A stretch of 64,000 bases of DNA from an uncultured bacterium (lineage in GTDB: Bacteria; Planctomycetota; UBA1135; GCA-002686595), in NCBI GenBank assembly GCA_937905825.1, contig CALCXM010000055.1:1-64000 (forward strand), given 5' to 3'. Positions 8,402 through 15,766 of the stretch are shown here, in pieces. Under the pieces are notes generated by a model that saw only the letters and a list, made by a program, of their open reading frames with translations, ran no database searches and was not told where the DNA came from. The translations under genes were made by a program, and so were the position numbers. Position 1 is the first letter of the stretch, and every line of letters begins with the position of its first letter.

Positions 8402-9799
8402 ATGAACTCGCAAATCACTCGCTCTCTATTGTTCCTCGCCCTCTCCTGTTCCCTAACCTCCAGCCTGCTCGCACAAGGCAACGTCGAGACCTGGGGTCTT
8501 GATGGATTTCACCATGTGGTCAGCAACTCTCCGGTCACGAGCGGTTTCGTGCAAGTCACCACCGGAGACGAGTACAGCGTTGCCTTGCATTCGGACGGGA
8601 CTCTTACCGCCTGGGGAAGCGACGGCTACGGACAAGTTTCAGGTACCCCTACAGGTGGCGGTTACACTCAGGTCGCCGCGGCGGTCTCCCATGCTGTGGC
8701 CCTGCACTCAGATGGTTCGCTGGTCTCTTGGGGTTCACTTGCCGGATCACCCGGGGGCCATGACTTCGTCCAGGTCACGGCCGGAGACTACCACAACGTC
8801 GCGCGCCGTGCGGATGGTTCGCTAGTGGCCTGGGGAGATGATGGAGGCCAGTGGGACCTGGGCGTCTTCTACCCCTGGGGGGTGGTGAATGACACTCCGA
8901 CTGGAATTGGTTTCATCGATGTCGCCGCTGGCGACACCTACACGGCGGCCATCACTGCCCAAGGCACCATCGTTGCTTGGGGCTTCAACTACCAAAATGC
9001 AGATGGAAACCTTCCCCTTGGGGCGGGTTTTGCACAGCTCGCTTGCGGATCCAAGTATGGCTTCGCTTTGAACGAGGACGGCTCCATTACGTCGTGGCCT
9101 ACAAACTCGCAGCAGGTAACGGCATTGACGCCACCTGGGAATGACTTCATCCAAGTGGATGCATGGTGGAATCTCTCCGGCGCCCTGCGTGAAGATGGTT
9201 CGCTCTTGTTGATGAACCTAGAAACGTTGGATTTCGGAGGGATTATCGCGAATGCTCCTGGCGGGGAGGACATCGTTTCCTTCTCACTCGATGGCTTCCA
9301 CGCAAGCCTCGTTCGCGTGTCGAATGATGGGGCGGCCTACTGCCTTGGTGACGGCAGCGGTGCGGCTTGCCCCTGCGGCAACAATGGCAATGCTGGGGAA
9401 GGTTGCGCCAACTCCAGCGGCAACGGCGGAGCCATCCTGAACGGCATTGGGGCCCCATGGCTCTCGGCCGACAGCTATCGACTCAAGGTGCGCGGTGGAC
9501 CTGCGGGAGCTTCGTGCATCGCCTTGCGGGGCATCAACCAACTGAGCAATGGCCTTGGCAACCCATGGGGTGGGGGTCTGTTGTGCACCGGCGGACAGAC
9601 CGCGCGTTCACAGGTGCAGACGTTGGGACCCCAGGGCGGCACTTTGTTCGAGGACTTCCAGGGCCAGACCCTTGGCGCGAGCTCCTATGGAGCCGGAGTC
9701 ACGGCGAACTACCAAGTGTGGTATCGAGACCCCCTCAACACCTGCACCGGAGCTGGCTTCAACTTCACGAACGCTTGGTCGGTGACCTGGTTGTTGTAG
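8402..9799 (+). CDS. Secreted RCC1-repeat protein with planctomycete C-terminal domain
   Basis: About 465 aa. The N-terminus is a signal peptide ending ...LTSSLLAQG. Residues about 30-300 contain RCC1/beta-propeller repeats, each with VALHSDGTLTAWGSDG-like blades preceded by FVQVTTGDEY or FIDVAAGDTY, roughly every 45-50 residues. The C-terminal 150 residues form a separate Cys/Gly-rich domain beginning near CLGDGSGAACPCGNNG and ending in an aromatic strand, of the kind repeatedly seen at the ends of secreted proteins in deep-branching marine planctomycetes; it may be a sorting or surface-attachment module (inference). GTG at 8399 directly precedes the ATG and is an alternative start. The gene converges on the hydroxylase gene only 19 bases away. 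Confidence 0.8.
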   Translation: MNSQITRSLLFLALSCSLTSSLLAQGNVETWGLDGFHHVVSNSPVTSGFVQVTTGDEYSVALHSDGTLTAWGSDGYGQVSGTPTGGGYTQVAAAVSHAVALHSDGSLVSWGSLAGSPGGHDFVQVTAGDYHNVARRADGSLVAWGDDGGQWDLGVFYPWGVVNDTPTGIGFIDVAAGDTYTAAITAQGTIVAWGFNYQNADGNLPLGAGFAQLACGSKYGFALNEDGSITSWPTNSQQVTALTPPGNDFIQVDAWWNLSGALREDGSLLLMNLETLDFGGIIANAPGGEDIVSFSLDGFHASLVRVSNDGAAYCLGDGSGAACPCGNNGNAGEGCANSSGNGGAILNGIGAPWLSADSYRLKVRGGPAGASCIALRGINQLSNGLGNPWGGGLLCTGGQTARSQVQTLGPQGGTLFEDFQGQTLGASSYGAGVTANYQVWYRDPLNTCTGAGFNFTNAWSVTWLL

Positions 9800-9818
9800 C
9801 AGCTGCGAAATGCCCCGC

Positions 9819-10613
9819 TCATCCGTCCTCGGCAACCTTCGAGGGCAGAGCGGGGAACAGCATTTGTCTCGGGATGTCGCGCGGCATCTCGTCGTCGTGG
9901 GGGTACCCGAGTCGCCCTGGCTCTCGATCCTTCGGCCAGTAAGCGGTTCGAAACAGGTAGTCCCAACAGGACAGGACGATTCCGTAGTTCTTGCCAAGGC
10001 CGCCTTCGCTTGAGCTGTCGTGATGCCACAGGTGCATGCGCGGGCTGTTGAACAGGTAAGCGAGGGGGCCGATACCGACGTCGAAGTTCGCGTGGTTGAA
10101 GTGTCCCCAAGCCGTGGCAAAAACCGCGACGGCGAAGAGCGGCTCGGGCTCACCGCCCAGGAAAAGCAAGGGGATGTAGAGCAGGGACTTGTAGACCACG
10201 AGTTCCATCCAGTGAAAGCGGAAGTTGCCTGCCCAGTCCATCTGGTGAATCGAGTGATGCACCTTGTGGAAGTTCCAAAGGAACGGCACCCGATGCAGCA
10301 GGTTGTGCACGCACCATTGGAGGAAGTCGCTGATCAGCAAGTAGACGACGAACTGAACGATCAGACTCTTGCCGGTGAGCAAGTCGACCGTTGGAAAAAC
10401 GGATGCGCCCTTCATGAGCGAGTCTGTGCGCGTCGCCAGGGCACCTATCAATCCACCGGTAAGGACCGCCCAAAGGTGGCCGTTGAAGACCAAGTAGAAG
10501 AGGTCGTTCGTCAGCTGTGGACGCAGGTGAGGTTGGGCCTTGCGCGCGGGCTTCAGGAACTCGATGACCGCGAAGGATCCGGAAACCAAGAGCAACCAGC
10601 TTAGGTAACTCAC
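9819..10613 (-). CDS. Fatty acid hydroxylase / sterol desaturase family membrane protein
   Basis: A 264-aa polytopic membrane protein of the FA_hydroxylase family (di-iron membrane oxygenases that hydroxylate or desaturate lipids such as sterols, carotenoids or alkylglycerols). The histidine motifs are all visible: HNLLH, then HKVHHS, HFNHANFD and HLWHHDS. Hydrophobic segments surround them. Length is normal for the family. It starts with GTG three bases after the stop of the rhodanese lipoprotein gene, so the two form an operon. The substrate cannot be told from sequence; with no sterol genes in the window, a bacterial lipid is the safer guess. Confidence 0.85.
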   Translation of the reverse strand: MSYLSWLLLVSGSFAVIEFLKPARKAQPHLRPQLTNDLFYLVFNGHLWAVLTGGLIGALATRTDSLMKGASVFPTVDLLTGKSLIVQFVVYLLISDFLQWCVHNLLHRVPFLWNFHKVHHSIHQMDWAGNFRFHWMELVVYKSLLYIPLLFLGGEPEPLFAVAVFATAWGHFNHANFDVGIGPLAYLFNSPRMHLWHHDSSSEGGLGKNYGIVLSCWDYLFRTAYWPKDREPGRLGYPHDDEMPRDIPRQMLFPALPSKVAEDG

Positions 10614-10616
10614 GAT

Positions 10617-11282
10617 CTACTTGGTCTCGTTCGAATTGGCATCGTCGAACTCCGACCAGTAGTCGCGACGCAGCAACTGGCCCCAATTCCCGTCGTAGGG
10701 ATGCACGCGTTCGATGGGGGTGCCATCGACGACGACCGGTGCGCCGCGATTGGCCCACTCAAAGATCGAACCCTCGAGGTTGAACAAGTTGGTGTAGCCA
10801 CGATCCATCAGCTTTTCAACCAAGGCGGAAGAGCGATAGCCAACGGAGCAATACAAAACGACCGGTTGATCGAGCGGCGAGTTCCCCAGGATCTGGAGAG
10901 CCGCGTCCAGGTCGATGGCCCGTTGCGCGTGCTCTAGATGGCTGACGTCGAACTCGGCTGCTTGGCGTACATCGAGCAGCAGTGGCGCAGGTTTGTTCCC
11001 GGAGAGCCAAGCCTTCAAGTCAGCTGCAGGGAGTTGCTGTGCTCGCGGGAAGGTCTCGCGAATCTCCTGCTTGAGGGCGGCCCAGCGTTCGGGCGCGATG
11101 GATGGCGCCTCGACGGGCTGTGCTTGCACTCGATCTTCGAGCTCGACGATCGGGTCCACAGCGGCCGCGCCCTGTAGGTTCTGCTTCGGCACCGAAGCGG
11201 CTTGCGGATCCCCAGTGCAACCGAACGCAAGGAACAGAAACGTGAGCAGAGCTGGGGTCTGCCAATGTGTTGAACGAATCAT
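10617..11282 (-). CDS. Rhodanese-domain lipoprotein
   Basis: A 221-aa exported lipoprotein. The signal peptide ends in a lipobox with Cys22 (LAFGC). A single rhodanese domain covers about residues 85-185: LLLDVRQAAEFDVSHL, then the active-site loop beginning at Cys145 (CSVGYRSS), then NLEGSIFEWANRG. Family members transfer sulfane sulfur or act in redox/sulfide handling; here it would work outside the cytoplasmic membrane. The C-terminus is rich in Asp/Asn and may be extended. It is followed at once by the lipid hydroxylase gene, which suggests co-expression, but a functional link is not evident. Confidence 0.85.
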   Translation of the reverse strand: MIRSTHWQTPALLTFLFLAFGCTGDPQAASVPKQNLQGAAAVDPIVELEDRVQAQPVEAPSIAPERWAALKQEIRETFPRAQQLPAADLKAWLSGNKPAPLLLDVRQAAEFDVSHLEHAQRAIDLDAALQILGNSPLDQPVVLYCSVGYRSSALVEKLMDRGYTNLFNLEGSIFEWANRGAPVVVDGTPIERVHPYDGNWGQLLRRDYWSEFDDANSNETK

Positions 11283-11341
11283 GAAGTTGTCGAACCTCGC
11301 TTCTACTGCCGAGCGCTGAACTGGATGCCCGGCCGAATGCG

Positions 11342-11590
11342 GTGGGGATTGTCGGTCATCTGGTCCTGAGAATCCAGCCAGAGCGCAGTTCGAGCTTGGA
11401 CCAGGCGTTCGATGACGTGGCGGATCCGGACGTCATCATGCTGGACTCGCGCTCCGAGGGTGAGTTCAAGGCGGGGGGCCGATCCCGCTGCCGTGCGCAT
11501 CGAGTGGGTGCACAACGACACGTCCGATCCAGTGCCTGTGTTCAAGTCGCTCGCTGCATTGGCCAAGCATTTCAAGGTCCAAGCAGTTCA
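11342..11590 (+). pseudogene. Frameshifted rhodanese-like gene relic
   Basis: Two overlapping plus-strand frames together read as half a rhodanese domain. The first frame gives DPDVIMLDSRSEGEFKAG, the usual opening of the domain; shortly after 11480 the homology moves to another frame, giving AAVRIEWVHND followed by VFKSLAALAKHF. One or two missing bases in the GGGGGGCC stretch near 11476-11485 would explain the switch. No CxxGxR active-site loop follows, and the relic runs into the 3' end of the oppositely oriented oxidoreductase. A minus-strand ORF over the same bases (11303-11575) has no recognisable content. It is distinct from the intact rhodanese at 10617-11282. Confidence 0.5.
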
Positions 11591-12700
11591 CGTATCCCGA
11601 GTGCCTGCCACGAACTTCGGCCAGGCGCGCATGTAGTCGATTAGCTTCTCACCGAGTGCTTCGCCGCGCAGGTGCTCTGGCGTGTAGGGCGGACGCGCCG
11701 GCTCCCAGTCGGGCCGCGTTGCATCGCGCGGCCAACTCGCGTTTCCGATGGCAGCCCGGCCGAGTCCTACCAGGTCCGCACCGTGGGCGAGGACCTGATC
11801 CGCTTCAGCGGGTGTCCAAACGCCGCCGGTTGCGATCAGTGGAATGTCGCTACCGAGCGCTTCGCGGAACCAGGTGGTGAGCATCTTTTCGGACTCCGGA
11901 TGCTTGGCCGGTGGCTTGAAGCTATCCCAGTTGGAGACGTGGACGAAATCGACGCCGTCGTCCGCGAGCCACTTGGCGACCGTGAGCGAGTCGTCGAGTT
12001 CGACCCCCAGCTCCGCGACTTCGGGAGAGATGCGGGCCCCGATCAGAAACCCGTCGGGTGTCGCCTGACGGGTTGCGGCGACGATCAGGCGCAGGAAGCG
12101 GGCGCGATTGGCGAGGGAGCCACCCCACTCGTCGCTGCGCGTGTTGGAGATCGTTCCGAGGAATTGAGTGATGAGGTACCCGTGGGCCCCATGGATCTCC
12201 ACCCCATCGAAGCCAGCCTCTGCACTGCGACGGGCTGCAGCGGCGAAGGCGGCGATGGTGCGCTCGATGTCCTCCAGCGTGGCTTGCCTCGGTACTTCGA
12301 ATCCCTTGCTGGTGAGCTCGAAGGCACTCGCACTGAAGGGCTGCTGTCCGGTCAGGCGCGAGGGGGCGCGCACCCCGCCGTGAAAGATCTGCACCAAGGA
12401 GACAGCGCCCTGCGAGCGCAAGGCATCGGCGAGACGCGCGAGACCGGGGAGCAGTGAGTCGTCGTAGACACCGAGCTCCCCGTCCCAACCCTGACCATCG
12501 AGGCTCACGTGGGCGGCGCAGGTCGTGATGATGCCGAACCCGCCACGCGCTCGCGCAGTCAGCCATTCGAGTTCCGCGTCACTCAGGGCTCCGTCCGCTG
12601 CGCTCTGCTTGTTGGTCATCGCAGCGAGCACGAGGCGGTTGCGCAGGACGGTCCCGGTACGAGGGAAGGTGAAAGGCTGGAGGATCTTCGGGGCTGACAT
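11588..12700 (-). CDS. NADH:flavin oxidoreductase, Old Yellow Enzyme family
   Basis: About 370 aa with the FMN-binding TIM barrel of the Old Yellow Enzyme/NemA group. Diagnostic stretches are NRLVLAAMTNKQSA near the N-terminus, LVQIFHGGVRAP, the strongly conserved EIHGAHGYLITQFL and SNTRSDEWGGSLANRARF, and the phosphate-binding end ATGGVWTPAEAD followed by GADLVGLGRAAI. Such enzymes reduce activated C=C bonds or related substrates with NAD(P)H. ATG at 12700 is chosen because it yields the canonical N-terminus (MSAPKILQPF); the open frame continues to 12751 without similarity. It is divergent from the TPR-redoxin gene, with about 87 bases between them for both promoters. Confidence 0.9.
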   Translation of the reverse strand: MSAPKILQPFTFPRTGTVLRNRLVLAAMTNKQSAADGALSDAELEWLTARARGGFGIITTCAAHVSLDGQGWDGELGVYDDSLLPGLARLADALRSQGAVSLVQIFHGGVRAPSRLTGQQPFSASAFELTSKGFEVPRQATLEDIERTIAAFAAAARRSAEAGFDGVEIHGAHGYLITQFLGTISNTRSDEWGGSLANRARFLRLIVAATRQATPDGFLIGARISPEVAELGVELDDSLTVAKWLADDGVDFVHVSNWDSFKPPAKHPESEKMLTTWFREALGSDIPLIATGGVWTPAEADQVLAHGADLVGLGRAAIGNASWPRDATRPDWEPARPPYTPEHLRGEALGEKLIDYMRAWPKFVAGTRDT

Positions 12701-12787
12701 GCGCTCACTGTACCTACGCACGGGTTTCCCCCAAGCTCCGGGACACTTCAAGTTGTGGAGATCGGGGCTTTGGCCTACCCTTCATTC

Positions 12788-15388
12788 ATGATCCCCCTTT
12801 CTAGAATTCTCCTCTGTTGTTGCTTCTCCTCGACTGCCCTGTGCTCTGCACCGCTTGCCTACGGGCAGGAAGCGGCCACCCACACGCCAGGGCAGGAGCT
12901 TCCTGAAGACCTTGGCGCAGCTCCCCCCGAAGGGCACTCGCACATCGGCGCCAGCTTCAACGAAGGCCCCCGCCAAGCGGCCTACTTGATGAGTGACTGG
13001 GACAAGGTGCACTTCGCGGTCACGACCAAGCAGGCCATGGCACAGAATTTCTTTGACCAGGGGATCGGCCAGTTGCATGGCTTCTGGTTCTTGGAATCAG
13101 AACGTTCCTTCCGCCAGGTGGCGGCCATCGATCCTGACTGCGCCATGGCGTACTGGGGGATGGCCATGGCGAACGTCGAGAACGAAGAGCGCGCCGCCGA
13201 CTTTTCCCATGAAGCCTACAAGCGTCGCGATTCGGTCAGCGATCGTGAGCAGCAGTTCATCGATGCACTCGCCAAGTACTACGATGTGAATCACTTGGTC
13301 GGTGTCGTGGACGATGTAGAGGTCGATCCTGACAAGGAGCAGACCACCTATGCGGACGGGGAGGCGAGTGAGCAGCCGGAAGACGAAGCCCTCGAAGTCG
13401 TGGTGGATGCGATTGCGCCGGAGTGCACGGCGTTTCTTGTGGAGAAGCGCAAACCCGCCAAGGACAAGGATCGGTCCGACACGTACACCAAGGACTTGGA
13501 GGAGTTGCTCTACGACTACCCCCACGACATCGAGGCCAAAGCGATCCTCGTGAATCATCTTTGGCTCTCCCGTCGCAAGGGCATTGCCACGCCCAGCCGC
13601 TTGGCGAATGAAGCTCTGCTGAAGGAGATCTTTGAGGTGAACCCGATGCACCCGGCGCATCACTACCGCATTCACTTGTGGGACTCCAAGGACGCGGGCA
13701 AGCGCGCCGTAAGTTCGGCAGCGCGCTCGGGACAGAGCTACCCGAGCATTGCGCACATGTGGCACATGGGCGGACACATTTTCGCCAGCCTGGGGCGTCA
13801 CTCCGATGCGGCTTGGCAACAGGAAGCCTCCGCACGCACGGACCACGCCTACATGATGCGCGATGGGATCCTTCCCGATCAGATCCACAACTTCGCCCAC
13901 AACAACGAGTGGCTGACCCGCAGCCTGCGCAATGCCGGTCGGGTCAGCGAGGCCATCGATCTGGCCAAGAACATGATCGAGTTGCCGCGGCATCCGTCGT
14001 ACAACCACCTGGAGCTCGGGGGTTGCAGCTCGACGTACGGACGTCGGCGTTTGATCGAGGCGCTGGAGCTCTACGAGCGCTGGGACGAGCTGATTGCAGC
14101 CTACGACTCGTCCTATTTGGATCCGGTGGACAAGGACACGAGCCGCGCAGATCGCGCCTCGACCTTGGCCAAGGCTTCCTTGTTTGCAGGGGATGTGGAA
14201 GCAGCCAGAGCCCAAATGGTGCTATTGGATGAGCTGCTCGTGAGCGCCAAGCTCGACCGCATGCATGCGGCCGAGGAAGCAGAAGATGCAGCCCTCGCCG
14301 AGGACAAGAAACTGGACAAGGTGCACGATGACATGCGTGAGGCCCTGGCCGATCACGCGCGTCCGATCGAGAGCCTGCGCGAGAAGATTGAGGTGGCCCG
14401 CGCCTTGGAGACGATTCTCTTTCCGCGAGAGTCCGATGAGCCGCTGGCTGATGGGGAAGCTGACGCGCAGGTGGCGGATGAACGACTCGCTGCCTTGGAC
14501 GTCCTCGAAGGCACTGGATTTTCTCGCACGCACCTGAGTCGCCTGTTGTTGGAGGCCGGGGAGCAGGAGCGCGCTGTCGAAATGGCGCGTGAGGAAACAG
14601 TGGACAAGCCGGGCATCGCTGTTGCGCACGCGAACCTCAGCTTTGTGCTCTGGGGAGCTGATGACAAAGACGGCGCCCGTGAAGCCTTCGACGCCTTGCA
14701 GTCGTTCTCCGAGCGCTTCGAACTCGACAACCCTCCCTTCGAGCGACTTGCACCTCTCGTGAACGAGCTGGGCCTGGCCGCGGACTGGCGTCAACCCATG
14801 GCGAGCCTGCCCGATGTCGGCGAGCGCGTGCCCTTGGCGAGTCTCGGTCCGTTCCGTTGGTCCCCGATCGAGGCGCCCAGTTGGCAGCTGCCCGATGGCT
14901 TCGGCAATGAAGTCGCCTTGGCGGACTACGCGGGCAAGCCGGTGCTCGTGATCTTCTTCCTCGGGTTTGGTTGTGTGCACTGCGTCGAACAGCTCGGCGC
15001 GTTTGAACCGGTTGCCCAGAACTTCCTGGACGCCGGTATTCCCATCGTGACGATCGGCACGGATACGGTGGAGGACTTGCGTGCCTCGCAAGAGAGCGAT
15101 TCCGAAGCGGAGCGCCTGCCCTTCCCGGTTCTCTCCGATCCGCAGCTCAATGTCTTCAAGCAGTACCGCTGCCACGATGACTTCGAGAATCTCGCACTGC
15201 ACGGCACCTTCCTCTTGGATGGGGAAGGTCGCGTGCGTTGGCATGACATCAGCTACGAGCCATTCATGGACACGGAATTCCTCTTGGCTGAGTCGCAGCG
15301 CTTGTTGGCCCTGCCGAAATTCGTTGAACCCGTGAGCGCGAAAGCCACCGCGACCTCACCGGTCGGTTCCGGGACCGCTATCCGTTAG
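12788..15388 (+). CDS. Exported TPR-redoxin fusion protein
   Basis: About 866 aa. A signal peptide with a Cys-rich core (ILLCCCFSSTALCSA) is followed by a TPR-type helical region (about residues 60-680; for example YWGMAMANVENEERA and the His-rich HMWHMGGHIFASLGRH). The C-terminal 170 residues are an AhpC/TSA-Redoxin thioredoxin-fold domain with the redox motif FLGFGCVHCVEQL (CVHC), then VTIGTDTVEDLRA and FPVLSDPQLNVFKQY. ATG at 12788 is chosen because it begins the signal peptide. The His-rich repeats and the CxxC suggest an envelope redox or metal-handling role, which is inference. The fusion of a long TPR array to an extracytoplasmic redoxin is unusual outside planctomycete-like genomes. 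Confidence 0.8.
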   Translation: MIPLSRILLCCCFSSTALCSAPLAYGQEAATHTPGQELPEDLGAAPPEGHSHIGASFNEGPRQAAYLMSDWDKVHFAVTTKQAMAQNFFDQGIGQLHGFWFLESERSFRQVAAIDPDCAMAYWGMAMANVENEERAADFSHEAYKRRDSVSDREQQFIDALAKYYDVNHLVGVVDDVEVDPDKEQTTYADGEASEQPEDEALEVVVDAIAPECTAFLVEKRKPAKDKDRSDTYTKDLEELLYDYPHDIEAKAILVNHLWLSRRKGIATPSRLANEALLKEIFEVNPMHPAHHYRIHLWDSKDAGKRAVSSAARSGQSYPSIAHMWHMGGHIFASLGRHSDAAWQQEASARTDHAYMMRDGILPDQIHNFAHNNEWLTRSLRNAGRVSEAIDLAKNMIELPRHPSYNHLELGGCSSTYGRRRLIEALELYERWDELIAAYDSSYLDPVDKDTSRADRASTLAKASLFAGDVEAARAQMVLLDELLVSAKLDRMHAAEEAEDAALAEDKKLDKVHDDMREALADHARPIESLREKIEVARALETILFPRESDEPLADGEADAQVADERLAALDVLEGTGFSRTHLSRLLLEAGEQERAVEMAREETVDKPGIAVAHANLSFVLWGADDKDGAREAFDALQSFSERFELDNPPFERLAPLVNELGLAADWRQPMASLPDVGERVPLASLGPFRWSPIEAPSWQLPDGFGNEVALADYAGKPVLVIFFLGFGCVHCVEQLGAFEPVAQNFLDAGIPIVTIGTDTVEDLRASQESDSEAERLPFPVLSDPQLNVFKQYRCHDDFENLALHGTFLLDGEGRVRWHDISYEPFMDTEFLLAESQRLLALPKFVEPVSAKATATSPVGSGTAIR

Positions 15389-15493
15389 CGCCGGATTCAG
15401 CCCGGCACGCTGCTGCTCAATTCACGGGCAGGGGCGTCTCGGCGGCATCGCCGAACTTCAGGTGCAGTTCTCGGGAGCGCCTGGCCACTGAAC

Positions 15494-15533
15494 GAAGGAA
15501 GCCAGCGCGTCCTAGGACGAGCTGGCTTCCTTC
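15494..15533. terminator. 13-bp hairpin between TPR-redoxin gene and tRNA-Ala
   Basis: Perfect inverted repeat: GAAGGAAGCCAGC at 15494-15506 and its complement at 15521-15533 with a 14-base loop. It lies 106 bases after the TPR-redoxin stop and 10 bases beyond the 3' end of the minus-strand tRNA, so it could end either transcript. There is no clear T-tract on either side apart from the TTCCTTC inside the stem, so a rho-independent mechanism is not certain. Confidence 0.5.
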
Positions 15534-15542
15534 ATGTGAAAG

Positions 15543-15618
15543 TGGTGGAGACGAAGGGGCTCGAACCCTCGACCTTCGCATTGCGAACGCGACGCTCTAC
15601 CAGCTGAGCTACGTCCCC
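15543..15618 (-). tRNA. tRNA-Ala (anticodon CGC)
   Basis: The reverse complement folds into a complete cloverleaf of 76 nt including an encoded CCA. The acceptor stem is GGGGACG/CGTCTCC and contains the G3-U70 wobble that identifies alanine tRNAs. D arm: GCTC-AGCTGGTA-GAGC. Anticodon stem TCGCG/TGCGA with loop TTCGCAA, giving anticodon CGC. T arm: GAGGG-TTCGAGC-CCCTT. Discriminator base is A. No integrase or att-like repeat is seen beside it. Confidence 0.95.
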
Positions 15619-15766
15619 ACGGGCGGGAATATTAGGAAGCCCGCTGGCAGAAAGCAATTCGGTACTGCAACTCCTCCGAATCAGAACTCGCAGGCTAGCA
15701 CCGGGCCACGTAGGGATCGGACACAAGCATTCCAGGTCTGCCTTGCCACCGTTCGAAAGGTCTTTC

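Noticed and set aside
7876..8502. A 208-codon plus-strand ORF in the gap before the RCC1 gene
   Set aside because: It overlaps the RCC1 signal peptide region by 100 bases and its sequence is charged and low-complexity with no family resemblance.
15543..15618. tRNA-Ala as an integration site
   Set aside because: No integrase, no repeat of the tRNA 3' end and no mobile-element genes are seen on either side.
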